From Clostridium estertheticum (lineage in GTDB: Bacteria; Bacillota; Clostridia; Clostridiales; Clostridiaceae): a DNA stretch of 64,000 nt. The stretch spans positions 2,356,001-2,420,000 of the forward strand of contig NZ_CP086239.1 in the NCBI RefSeq assembly GCF_026650985.1. The letters are read 5' to 3'. The first letter of the stretch is position 1, and each line of letters begins with the position of its first letter. This document shows positions 54,460 to 62,620 of this stretch, one piece after another. The notes beneath the pieces were generated by a model that was not told where the DNA came from, did no database searches, and was given only the letters and a program-made list of their open reading frames with translations. A program made the position numbers and the translations under genes.

Positions 54460-56019
54460 TTATAAATTGCAGTACTCCTTAGGCGATATATTAGTATATT
54501 TCTTAAATGCTTTACTAAAATAATTTTGATCTAAGTATCCAACCTCAAGGGAAATTTGTTTTACTGATTTCTTTCCTTCTATTAGCATACTCTTTGCCTT
54601 TTCCATTCTAATTTTAATTATATATTCCTTAATATTTGTGCCTTCCACTTTAGAAAAGATTCTACTTAAATAAAAACTACTCATAGATATATAGTGAGCT
54701 AAATTATCTAAACTTACATCATTCATATAATTGTTTTCTATATACTCTTTAACCTTTTCCACCACGTCAATATTTTTACTTCTTTTGTAGCTCGATATGT
54801 AAGTTATAAGATCTTTTAGTACTAGACTTACACAATTCTTTAATTCTGAAATTTTTTTCAAGTTAATAAGTTCTTCAAGGACTTTATCCTTACTAAAATC
54901 TTTGAAGTCTTTTCCCGTGAATTTATTTATATCCTCAATAACACTATCTATAATATGTAAAAGCATTTTTTTTAAAACCACAGGATTAGAACTGCCATCT
55001 ATAATCAATAAATCGCTTAAAATGGTATCCAATTCAATTATTGCTCCATTTAAATCCTCCTTTATTACTTTTCCACTTAGAATATTATTAACTTCATTTA
55101 CACTTCCTACTGTGCTAATATTGGTTTGCAATTTACTACCGAGTTGTGTATCTATCCCTACGCTACCAGAGCATCTCTTAGCTTCTTTATAAGCGAGATA
55201 TAATTGATTAAGTCCATCATTAACAGCAGAAGTACCTATAGATACCGTTATGTCATAGTTTGATTTAAACTCCAAGCGCAAATCATCTAACAAATTTTTA
55301 AATTCTCTACTTAAGATTTTACTCCCAACAGATTCATCAAAAACAAATAATATAATATCATTTAAACATAACCCCCCTATAATTCTTGGAAATAATATGT
55401 TTAATCTGTTTTTTATTAAAACAATGCTATTCTCATCAAACAATTTTTTTTCATTTAAATTAAATACTAAACAACAAAACTTTGAACTATCAATTTCAAA
55501 AATATTTCTATATTCATTAAATTGATCCTCAGTTAATGTCACCCCATAAGCTATGCTTTCAACCATTTGCTTTTCTACGTAAGGAGAAATTTTATTATAA
55601 GTTTCCTTTAATTGATTGTTTTTATTTTCTATTAAATTTTTAGTATTAATTTTACTAATTACCTTGTTTATCGAATTTACAAATTCATCATTTGAAAAAG
55701 GCTTTAATAAGTAATCGCTTACTCCAATATGTATTGCCTTCTTCGCATAATCAAAATAATTAAAAGCGGTAAGTATTATGAATTCAGTTTGCGAATAATT
55801 TTCTTTAATAATGCTACAGGCTTCGAGCCCCTCCATTATTGGCATATGAATATCCATTAATATGATTTGGGGTTTTAGTAAAAGTGAAATATCTACCGCA
55901 TCTCTCCCGTTATTCACCTCACCAACAACCTCAATACTTTGTGAAAAGTATTTTTCTAGCAGAAATCGAAGAGCCTTTCTTTCTAAAGCCTCATCTTCAG
56001 CAATTAAAAGTTTTATCAA
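54460..56019 (-). CDS. yesN: YesN-like response regulator with AraC output domain
   Basis: 519 residues from the TTG at 56019 (MIKLLIAEDEALERK, the usual start of this family), with GGGGGTG upstream; an ATG five codons earlier is an alternative. Receiver domain 1-115 with D in IILMDIHMPIMEG and K in DYLLKPFSNDE. A central helical region follows, then a C-terminal AraC domain (about 415-519; VSLDNLAHYISMSSFYLSRI, KSVKQISLEVGYLDQNYFSK, KYTNISPKEYCNL). Overlaps the kinase gene by about 23 bases. Likely activates the TRAP/uronate genes. Confidence 0.9.
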   Translation of the reverse strand: MIKLLIAEDEALERKALRFLLEKYFSQSIEVVGEVNNGRDAVDISLLLKPQIILMDIHMPIMEGLEACSIIKENYSQTEFIILTAFNYFDYAKKAIHIGVSDYLLKPFSNDEFVNSINKVISKINTKNLIENKNNQLKETYNKISPYVEKQMVESIAYGVTLTEDQFNEYRNIFEIDSSKFCCLVFNLNEKKLFDENSIVLIKNRLNILFPRIIGGLCLNDIILFVFDESVGSKILSREFKNLLDDLRLEFKSNYDITVSIGTSAVNDGLNQLYLAYKEAKRCSGSVGIDTQLGSKLQTNISTVGSVNEVNNILSGKVIKEDLNGAIIELDTILSDLLIIDGSSNPVVLKKMLLHIIDSVIEDINKFTGKDFKDFSKDKVLEELINLKKISELKNCVSLVLKDLITYISSYKRSKNIDVVEKVKEYIENNYMNDVSLDNLAHYISMSSFYLSRIFSKVEGTNIKEYIIKIRMEKAKSMLIEGKKSVKQISLEVGYLDQNYFSKAFKKYTNISPKEYCNL

Positions 56020-57508
56020 TATCTTCACCCCCATCAATAGGAATAGAAATCATTACCTGTGTGCCTTTTCCTCTTTCACTTTTTATCTTAAATAAATCAC
56101 TCCTATTAAAATAGAGCTCTAACCTTTTTTTTACATTAAAAACTCCGAGTCCAGTCGATTTATTTTTTACTTCACTTAGTATTATGTCAATTTTTTCATT
56201 ATCCATCCCAACACCATTATCATTAATACTTATAAAAATAAAATTATTTTTATCCTTTACTACCGTAATATGTATTATTCCACCCTTATCTTTTTCTCTT
56301 AGTCCATGGATTATTGCATTTTCAACAATAGGTTGTATAAGCATTGGTGGTACTTTAACAGTATCCAAAGTCTCGTCGATATTAAATATAAAACTCATTT
56401 GATCTTGAAACCTAGTTTCTTGTATAATAACATAGGCTTTAACCATACGAATTTCTTCCTTTAATTCTACCATCTTATCCTTACAGTCCAAATTGTATCT
56501 CAATATTTTTGAAGTAGCTTCTATTAGTTTAACAGTTTGATCTGCATCCTCAAACATTGCTACTCTACCAATAGTATTTAAAGTGTTGAATAGAAAATGT
56601 GGATCCATCTGTGATTGCAATGCTGACAATTGTGTTTCTTTAATTAATTTGTCCTTCTGCGTATTTTTAAGTTTCTCTGCATTGTAACTATTTTCAATTT
56701 GGGCTTTTTCATTTAATTCTTGAATAAATTCTCGAATACTATATTTCATCTTATCAAAAGCCTTAGCAAGGCTATTTAACTCTTCATATTTTTGATCTTT
56801 AAGATCTGGTATCCCCCATTTTGCCTCCGTTAAAAGTTCCGCATAAGACCTAAGTTTACCTATCGTATTGTTCAAATCTCGGCTTATCATCATAGTGAAA
56901 ACAAAACTAACTAATATAATAAATATTAGTGCAATGTAAATTCTCCTCTCCGTATTATTGTACTTTTTCACAGAAGTAGAATACTCATTATTACTATAAT
57001 GCATATATGACACTAATAATGACTCAGAATGTTTAGTTATATAAGTAAACAAAGTCTTTATTTCAGTTAATTTATCATAACTTCTTGGATCCAATCTTTC
57101 TAAATTTATAACTTTGCTCATTAAATGATAAGACTCAGTCTTATAAATATCATACATGTTATTTAAATTTCTTAAATAAATGCTGCTGTTTTCATCTTTT
57201 TCAATGTAAGGTTGAATTTCAATCAATAAATTTTTTATTTTATTATTCGAGTCATTATATTTTTGAATATTGCTATCATCCTTTGTTTTTATAAACATAT
57301 CAAAATAACCCCAGCTATTACTAAATTCTAGTGACAGTGTGCTCAATTTAATATTTATATTTGTATAATCATCATAATTCTTAGCAGTTATTTTTTTTTC
57401 ATACAAAGAAAAAATGAAACCAATACTCATTAGTAATATAATAAGTATAAAATTATTAAAAATCTTTCCTCCTATTGACCTTTCACTAGTTACCTTCTTT
57501 AATTTCAT
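55997..57508 (-). CDS. yesM: YesM-like sensor histidine kinase
   Basis: 503 residues. Two membrane segments (about 15-33 and 188-207) enclose a helical extracellular sensor of about 150 residues; HAMP linker; HisKA_7TM-type His_kinase box LQSQMDPHFLFNTLNTIGR with the phospho-His; ATPase domain with IVENAIIHGLREK, NDNGVGMDNEKI and STGLGVFNVKKRLELYF. LytS/YesM group. AAAGGAG precedes the ATG. Presumably senses an oligosaccharide or uronate outside the cell; ligand unknown. Confidence 0.92.
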   Translation of the reverse strand: MKLKKVTSERSIGGKIFNNFILIILLMSIGFIFSLYEKKITAKNYDDYTNINIKLSTLSLEFSNSWGYFDMFIKTKDDSNIQKYNDSNNKIKNLLIEIQPYIEKDENSSIYLRNLNNMYDIYKTESYHLMSKVINLERLDPRSYDKLTEIKTLFTYITKHSESLLVSYMHYSNNEYSTSVKKYNNTERRIYIALIFIILVSFVFTMMISRDLNNTIGKLRSYAELLTEAKWGIPDLKDQKYEELNSLAKAFDKMKYSIREFIQELNEKAQIENSYNAEKLKNTQKDKLIKETQLSALQSQMDPHFLFNTLNTIGRVAMFEDADQTVKLIEATSKILRYNLDCKDKMVELKEEIRMVKAYVIIQETRFQDQMSFIFNIDETLDTVKVPPMLIQPIVENAIIHGLREKDKGGIIHITVVKDKNNFIFISINDNGVGMDNEKIDIILSEVKNKSTGLGVFNVKKRLELYFNRSDLFKIKSERGKGTQVMISIPIDGGEDIDKTFNC

Positions 57509-57620
57509 TTTAAACTCCTTTAAAACAACTAATAATTTTTATGTATAAGATATAAAATGTTACATAATAATACTTTTATTATACTATCTAATTCAAATAC
57601 CGTCTAATAATTCTTATAAT

Positions 57621-57664
57621 AAAAAAAGTGATACATATGAATTTAATTCAATGTATCACTTTTA
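57621..57664 (-). terminator. Terminator after kduI
   Basis: AAAAGTGATACAT and ATGTATCACTTTT form a 13-bp stem, with a long T tract on minus. Confidence 0.88.
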
Positions 57665-57693
57665 ATATTTATTGCTAACTTGTATTTGCTAAG

Positions 57694-58524
57694 TTATTTT
57701 ATATCTTTAGTTAAAACTGCATCCATATCTGTAAATTCCTGATTTTCTCCAACCATACCCCAAATGAAAGTATAGTTTTTTGTTCCAACACCTGAGTGTA
57801 TAGACCAGCTTGGAGATATAACTGCTTGTTCATTTTTCATAACAATATGTCTAGTCTCTTGTGGAGTTCCCATAAGATGGAACACAACATTATCTGCATC
57901 CATATCGAAATATAAATATACTTCCATACGTCTATCATGAGTATGACAAGGCATTGTATTCCATACACTACCTGGATTAAGTATTGTCATTCCCATAACT
58001 AATTGACAGCTTTTGCAAACTGCTGGATGAACATATTGGTTTATTACTCTTTTATTACATTCTTCATCACTGCCAGCTTGGACTTTATTAGCCTTTTCTA
58101 AACTAATTTCTACTGTAGGATAGTTTTTATGTGCTGTGGCACTATTCATATAAAATTTAGCTGGATTTTTAGCATCCACACTTGTAAAACTAATTTCTTT
58201 AATTCCTAGTCCAACATAAAGTCCGTCTCTAGCTCCTAGTTCATGTTTTTCACCATCTAAAGTTACTATTCCAGCTCCACCGATATTAATTACTCCAAGT
58301 TCACGTCTTTGAAGAAAATAATCACAACCTAAAGCTTTACTTCCTTCTAAAACAAGAGCCTTATTTGTTGGCACTATGCCCGCTACTATTATTCTATCTA
58401 TATGGCTATAAACCATCTTTATTTCACCTGGCACAAATAAATCCTCGATTAAAAAATGTTTCCTTAATTGCGTAGTATCATAACTTTTTGCATCTTCATC
58501 ATGACTTGCATACCTAATTTCCAT
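57694..58524 (-). CDS. kduI: 5-keto-4-deoxyuronate isomerase
   Basis: 276 residues, full length. KduI family: [56 protein letters not shown], and [19 protein letters not shown] with zinc-binding His and Glu, then [20 protein letters not shown]. Converts 5-keto-4-deoxyuronate to 3-deoxy-D-glycero-2,5-hexodiulosonate in pectin and glycosaminoglycan breakdown. AGGAGGAATT precedes the ATG. Follows the LacI gene by 65 bases and is likely in its operon. Confidence 0.96.
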   Translation of the reverse strand: MEIRYASHDEDAKSYDTTQLRKHFLIEDLFVPGEIKMVYSHIDRIIVAGIVPTNKALVLEGSKALGCDYFLQRRELGVINIGGAGIVTLDGEKHELGARDGLYVGLGIKEISFTSVDAKNPAKFYMNSATAHKNYPTVEISLEKANKVQAGSDEECNKRVINQYVHPAVCKSCQLVMGMTILNPGSVWNTMPCHTHDRRMEVYLYFDMDADNVVFHLMGTPQETRHIVMKNEQAVISPSWSIHSGVGTKNYTFIWGMVGENQEFTDMDAVLTKDIK

Positions 58525-58589
58525 TACAATTCCTCCTAATATTAATTTTATATTTTATTACTTAGACTACCGATTTAATTATTTCTAGT

Positions 58590-59576
58590 TTATTCATTAC
58601 ACGATTTTCTTATAATAAGCTCAGGTTGTAATATAATTGTTTGTTTTAGAGTCTTATGATTATTAATCTCTGCGATTAAAATCTTTGCTGCGATTTGGCC
58701 AAGTTCAAACTTTTTTTGATGAACTGTTGTTAGCGGAACTGTCAACATTGACGCTTGCTCAATATCGTCATACCCTGCGATACCAATATCTTTTGGTATT
58801 AAAATATTATTCATGTGAGCATACTTCATAACTCCCATTGCTACAGAATCATTTATAGTAAAAATAGCATCCACCTTTTTATTTATAAGGATTTCAGCTA
58901 GTTTAAACCCATCTTCAAAATTTGCACTACTGTTTAATAAAATATCATTATTAACTTCTATATTATTCTCAGTTAATATATCTTTATAGCCTTTTAATCT
59001 CTCATTACTTGCAGTAGATGATTCATCACCAAGTATTACTCCAATCTTTCTATACCCCTGCCTTAACATATGAGAAACTATCTTTCTAGCACCAACATAA
59101 TTATCATTACCCACATAACTTACTTCTAAATCCTTTACATAATTATCTGCCATTACTAGAGGAACATTTGCTATAATTTTTTTATAATCACTTGCTTTGG
59201 GCTTTACAGGAATAAGTATTATCCCATCAACTCTTTTCTGTGCTAAAAAATCAATATACCTATTTTCATTATCTTTATTCCTATCACTATTACAGAGCAC
59301 AAGTCCATAACCTATTTTTTCTAAATACGAACTAACCCCTTTACTCACATATGCATAATATTGATTAGTTATATCTGGTATTAAAAGTCCAATCATATTA
59401 GTCTTATTTAGAATAAGACTTCTAGCCGCTGAATTAGGTATGTATCCCTTTTCTTCACAAGTCTTTAGTATAAACTCCCTTGTTTTTTTAGATATCTCTT
59501 TGCTATTATTTAATGCCCTGGATACGGTAGTTGCAGAAACATTACATTCTATTGCTATATCCTTTATTCCTACCAT
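58590..59576 (-). CDS. LacI-family regulator, probably of uronate genes
   Basis: 328 residues. N-terminal helix-turn-helix GIKDIAIECNVSATTVSRAL and hinge YIPNSAARSLILNKTNMIG; periplasmic-binding-like effector domain (GLLIPDITNQYYAYVSKG, DGIILIPVKPK, GIAGYDDIEQASMLTVPLTT). AGGAGG precedes the ATG. A perfect 16-bp palindrome lies in its own promoter, and two similar sites flank the symporter promoter, so it likely represses both itself and that gene. Inducer probably a KDG-pathway intermediate (inference). Confidence 0.93.
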   Translation of the reverse strand: MVGIKDIAIECNVSATTVSRALNNSKEISKKTREFILKTCEEKGYIPNSAARSLILNKTNMIGLLIPDITNQYYAYVSKGVSSYLEKIGYGLVLCNSDRNKDNENRYIDFLAQKRVDGIILIPVKPKASDYKKIIANVPLVMADNYVKDLEVSYVGNDNYVGARKIVSHMLRQGYRKIGVILGDESSTASNERLKGYKDILTENNIEVNNDILLNSSANFEDGFKLAEILINKKVDAIFTINDSVAMGVMKYAHMNNILIPKDIGIAGYDDIEQASMLTVPLTTVHQKKFELGQIAAKILIAEINNHKTLKQTIILQPELIIRKSCNE

Positions 59577-59607
59577 ATTTACCTCCTAACCATTAAATCA
59601 TCATTTC

Positions 59608-59623
59608 CCGTTAACGTTAACGG
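59608..59623. promoter_or_regulatory. LacI-type operator in its own promoter
   Basis: CCGTTAACGTTAACGG is a perfect 16-bp palindrome with central CG, the LacI-family style. It lies 9 bases downstream of the -10 element of the lacI promoter. Confidence 0.88.
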
Positions 59624-59632
59624 CTTATCTAC

Positions 59633-59661
59633 ACTATACCATTAGTTAATATGTATTACAA
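59633..59661 (-). promoter_or_regulatory. Promoter of the lacI-kduI genes
   Basis: On minus: TTGTAA (59656-59661), 17 bases, TATAGT (59633-59638); operator directly downstream. Confidence 0.75.
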
Positions 59662-59675
59662 CATTTAAGTTCAAA

Positions 59676-59705
59676 AAAAACAGACCCGAAAAGGCCTGTC
59701 CTTTC
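59676..59705 (-). terminator. Terminator after the HIT gene
   Basis: On minus, ACAGGCC and GGGTCTGT pair (one G-U) around CTTTTC-type loop, followed by eight T. Confidence 0.75.
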
Positions 59706-59737
59706 TAAATAAAAGTTTTCTATTTATATACTGTAAT

Positions 59738-60163
59738 TTATAAATTTTCTTTGATTTTGTTTATTAATAAATTATACTCTTCATCTTTAAGAAGCACTTT
59801 GTCTTTAGGTGACATTTCAAATGTTCCGCCAAAAGAAGGTCCACCTTTATATTTAGGAACTATATGGAAATGAAGGTGCGTCATTGTATCAGCATAAGCG
59901 CCATAGTTAATTTTATCAGGTGAAAAAGCTTTGTTTAAAGCCCCTGCTACTCTTGACACATCACCCATAAATTTTGAGCGTTCCTCGTCAGTTAGATTGA
60001 AAATTTCACTTTTATGACCATTATATGCTACAACACATCTCCCTTTATAAGTCTGTTCTTTAAATAAATATAATGTTGAAGCCTCAAGCTTACATACCTC
60101 AATCATTAAATTTGTAAGTCGCGCGTCCTTAACACAATAAAAACAATCATTATCAAAATTCAT
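59738..60163 (-). CDS. HIT-family nucleotide hydrolase/transferase
   Basis: 141 residues. Histidine triad MTHLHFHIVPKYKGG near residues 93-107, with GRCVVAYNGHKSEIFNL earlier. A short CxxC-like start (CFYCVKDARL) suggests a zinc site, as in many HIT proteins. They hydrolyse nucleoside phosphoramidates or dinucleoside polyphosphates. GGGGAGAT precedes the ATG. Lies between the symporter and lacI with its own terminator; link to uronate use not evident. Confidence 0.88.
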   Translation of the reverse strand: MNFDNDCFYCVKDARLTNLMIEVCKLEASTLYLFKEQTYKGRCVVAYNGHKSEIFNLTDEERSKFMGDVSRVAGALNKAFSPDKINYGAYADTMTHLHFHIVPKYKGGPSFGGTFEMSPKDKVLLKDEEYNLLINKIKENL

Positions 60164-60246
60164 ATTAAATCTCCCCTTTTTTTTAATATCTTAATATAAT
60201 TGTAACATTAAATTCATATTTTGTAATAGTTTTCATCCATTTATTT

Positions 60247-61587
60247 CTATGAGTTTCTTTTTCTAAGGTCACTTGCTATTTCAAGATATTTTTTATCTGT
60301 TAAATTATATAATGTACTGATTACAAGTATAGCAATTCCAAGAGCAAAAGCTGGATACAATAGAAGTAATCCCTTTATACCAAATAATGCACCTGCTGTT
60401 TGTGCTACCTTTGGTATATATCCTGTTAATGATAAACCAATTCCAGCGGCGAATCCAGCCACTGACTGAGCTATTTTTCTTGAAAAATTAAATACGGAAT
60501 AAGTTATAGCTCCTCTTTTTTCTCCAGTCTTCCATTCACCATAATCAATAGCATCAGAAACTAATGCCCAAGTCATTCCATTAGGAATACTTAGTCCGAA
60601 ATATGCAATACTTTGAAGTATTATAAATGTAACTAAATGTAGTGGAATCATAAAGTTTACTAAATCAGCAATAATACTTATTGCAAATCCAATTATAACT
60701 GTATTTTTCTTACCAAATCTCTTTGATAATATTGGCATAGCCACAACACCTAGCAATGAACAACCTATAGCAACAAATCCTACATAAGCCATTAATCCCT
60801 TGTTACCAAGATTATACTGACAAAAATATAATAACATTGCTGATCTAAGGTTAAAGGCTGAAATTGAGAATATTGTCATTAAAATTAGTACAAGTAGTGG
60901 TCTGTTTGTAAATATTGTTTTTACTATATCTTTAAAATCTATTTTTTGAGTTTCTACTTTAGCTACTGGTATATTTTCTCTACAGTTTCTAAATGTTACA
61001 TAAAATGCACCTATACCAAACAGTGCCATAATACCAATGGCAACTGGCCATCCCAAGTTTGGATTATTAAATTTTGCAACAAGAGGTACTACAACTACCG
61101 TTGATATTAACAAAGCCATAGTACTACCTAATTGCCTAAAAGATGCAAGTGATGTTCTTTCTTGAGGATCTTGGGTCATAGTGGCCGCAAGTGTTCCATA
61201 AGGAATATTTGTAAATGAGTATGCAACACCCCAAGCCATATATGATCCATATGCGTATATTATTTTACCTTCAAGTGAAAAATTAGGTGCTAAAAATACA
61301 AATACGGATATAATTGCAAGGATTATACTGGCTAAAAGCATGATTTGTCTATACTTTCCTGCACCAGGTTTTCCTTTTCTTGAATCAATAAAAGTTCCAG
61401 CTAGTGGATCAACTATTGCATCAAATAATTTTGTAAATAAAAAGACGCCTCCTGCAACAGCTGCTGGAATTCCTGCAATATCTGTAAAAAACTTAAGTAG
61501 ATACAATTGACCCATGTCAAACATAAATCCATTTCCCATATCACCAAATCCATATGAAATTTTTTCTTTTAAAGTTAATTTTTTCAT
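60247..61587 (-). CDS. GPH-family sugar (hexuronide) symporter
   Basis: 446 residues, 12 hydrophobic segments. Glycoside-pentoside-hexuronide family (MFS_2): YGFGDMGNGFMFDMGQLYLL, FTKLFDAIVDPLAGTFIDSR with GKPGAGKYRQ, and LVSDAIDYGEWKTGEKRGA near 340-360. Cation-driven uptake of glycosides or hexuronides. AAGGAG precedes the ATG. Its promoter is bracketed by two LacI-type operators, tying it to the uronate regulator. A 270-base leader precedes it. Confidence 0.92.
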   Translation of the reverse strand: MKKLTLKEKISYGFGDMGNGFMFDMGQLYLLKFFTDIAGIPAAVAGGVFLFTKLFDAIVDPLAGTFIDSRKGKPGAGKYRQIMLLASIILAIISVFVFLAPNFSLEGKIIYAYGSYMAWGVAYSFTNIPYGTLAATMTQDPQERTSLASFRQLGSTMALLISTVVVVPLVAKFNNPNLGWPVAIGIMALFGIGAFYVTFRNCRENIPVAKVETQKIDFKDIVKTIFTNRPLLVLILMTIFSISAFNLRSAMLLYFCQYNLGNKGLMAYVGFVAIGCSLLGVVAMPILSKRFGKKNTVIIGFAISIIADLVNFMIPLHLVTFIILQSIAYFGLSIPNGMTWALVSDAIDYGEWKTGEKRGAITYSVFNFSRKIAQSVAGFAAGIGLSLTGYIPKVAQTAGALFGIKGLLLLYPAFALGIAILVISTLYNLTDKKYLEIASDLRKRNS

Positions 61588-61710
61588 TTTATGCTCCTTC
61601 TGTTAATTAAAATTATATTCTTCGAAAAGTTCATTTCAATTATTATTTCTTTAGTTATGATTTATATTCACAAAATAAAACAATAAATATTATTCTTAAT
61701 TTACTCTTGC

Positions 61711-61722
61711 ACACGTTAACAT
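61711..61722. promoter_or_regulatory. Possible partial LacI-type site in the symporter leader
   Basis: ACACGTTAACAT contains one good half-site (GTTAAC) of the operator consensus. Weak, listed because three better sites are nearby. Confidence 0.3.
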
Positions 61723-61854
61723 CTTTTTACATAAGTCCATACATAAACCATTTTTTTATATTTATTACAATATTAGTTGTAGTGCTGTCTATGCTTGACT
61801 AATTTACAATAAGTTCTATATTTTACCTCCATTTCCAAGATTAAATGTACTTTC

Positions 61855-61868
61855 TGTTAACGTGAACA
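61855..61868. promoter_or_regulatory. LacI-type operator downstream of the symporter promoter
   Basis: TGTTAACGTGAACA, one mismatch from a perfect 14-bp palindrome, starts about 15 bases past the -10 element. Confidence 0.82.
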
Positions 61869-61882
61869 ATTACTTATTTTTA

Positions 61883-61911
61883 ATTATAACCTTATTTTTT
61901 TTAAAAATCAA
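61883..61911 (-). promoter_or_regulatory. SigA-type promoter of the symporter gene
   Basis: On minus: TTGATT (61906-61911), 17 bases, TATAAT (61883-61888). Operators lie on each side. Confidence 0.85.
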
Positions 61912-61918
61912 TAAAAAT

Positions 61919-61932
61919 TGTTATCGTTAACA
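61919..61932. promoter_or_regulatory. LacI-type operator upstream of the symporter promoter
   Basis: TGTTATCGTTAACA, one mismatch from TGTTAACGTTAACA, 8 bases upstream of the -35. Together with 61855-61868 it would allow looping or blocking of the promoter. Confidence 0.8.
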
Positions 61933-61998
61933 TAATTATTTTTAAATTGTAGTTTTTTTAACAATCAAACTTAATATTCTAGATTTCATTTAATATTT

Positions 61999-62037
61999 AT
62001 TGCAAATATCATGGTACCTAACCTTGATATTTGCAAT
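61999..62037 (-). terminator. Hairpin after the yhcH gene
   Basis: ATTGCAAATATCA pairs with TGATATTTGCAAT; only a poor T tract on minus. Confidence 0.5.
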
Positions 62038-62050
62038 GTTCAAATAAAAT

Positions 62051-62500
62051 CTACACTAAAATCTTTACAACTACTTTTTTAACATGTTGGCTATTTCCGG
62101 CATTAATAGTTGGCATATGGACATCTTCTGGTGCAAATATAGCAAATGTACCTTCATTCACCAATAACATATCTCCTTCACCTTTAAGGAAAATAACATC
62201 TTTTTCTTCATTATATTCGCTACTTTCTTTCATTTCATTAATATAAGCATATCCTATTTTTTCTTTTCCTGAAACTACAAATTGTATATCGATATGTTTT
62301 TTGTGTGCTTCCCATTTGCCCTTTTCAATGTCTTTTGTTTCATATTCGGAAACTACAACAACAATATTTTTCCCATCAATTTCATATTTACCTATCTCAA
62401 GCTTTGCCAAATCTGTATTTTTAAGATATTTTAATCCCTTTTCAATTCTTTGCGATATACCATAATATTGCTCTGCATTACTTAATTTATTAATTATCAT
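62051..62500 (-). CDS. YhcH/YjgK/YiaL-family protein
   Basis: 149 residues, double-stranded beta-helix (cupin-like) family. Conserved residues: WEAHKKHIDIQFVVSGKEKIG (H and Asp-Gln), EGDMLLVNEGTFAIFAPEDVHMPTI (terminal metal-like His). AAGGAG precedes the ATG. Members occur in sialic acid, uronate and alginate loci and likely open or isomerise sugar acids; activity is not established. Lies after uxaA on minus. Confidence 0.88.
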   Translation of the reverse strand: MIINKLSNAEQYYGISQRIEKGLKYLKNTDLAKLEIGKYEIDGKNIVVVVSEYETKDIEKGKWEAHKKHIDIQFVVSGKEKIGYAYINEMKESSEYNEEKDVIFLKGEGDMLLVNEGTFAIFAPEDVHMPTINAGNSQHVKKVVVKILV

Positions 62501-62558
62501 TTATTACTCCTTAAAATTTATTTTTTTGAAATTGCTTATATCCATTAACATTAATAAC

Positions 62559-62609
62559 AAAAAACTAATCCCGTTATTGTCGTCATAATATCAGGCGACA
62601 ACAACGGTA
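62559..62609 (-). terminator. Terminator after uxaA
   Basis: On minus, ACCGTTGTTGTCG pairs with CGACAATAACGGG, followed after a few bases by TTTTTT. Confidence 0.75.
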
Positions 62610-62620
62610 ATTATGGAGAC

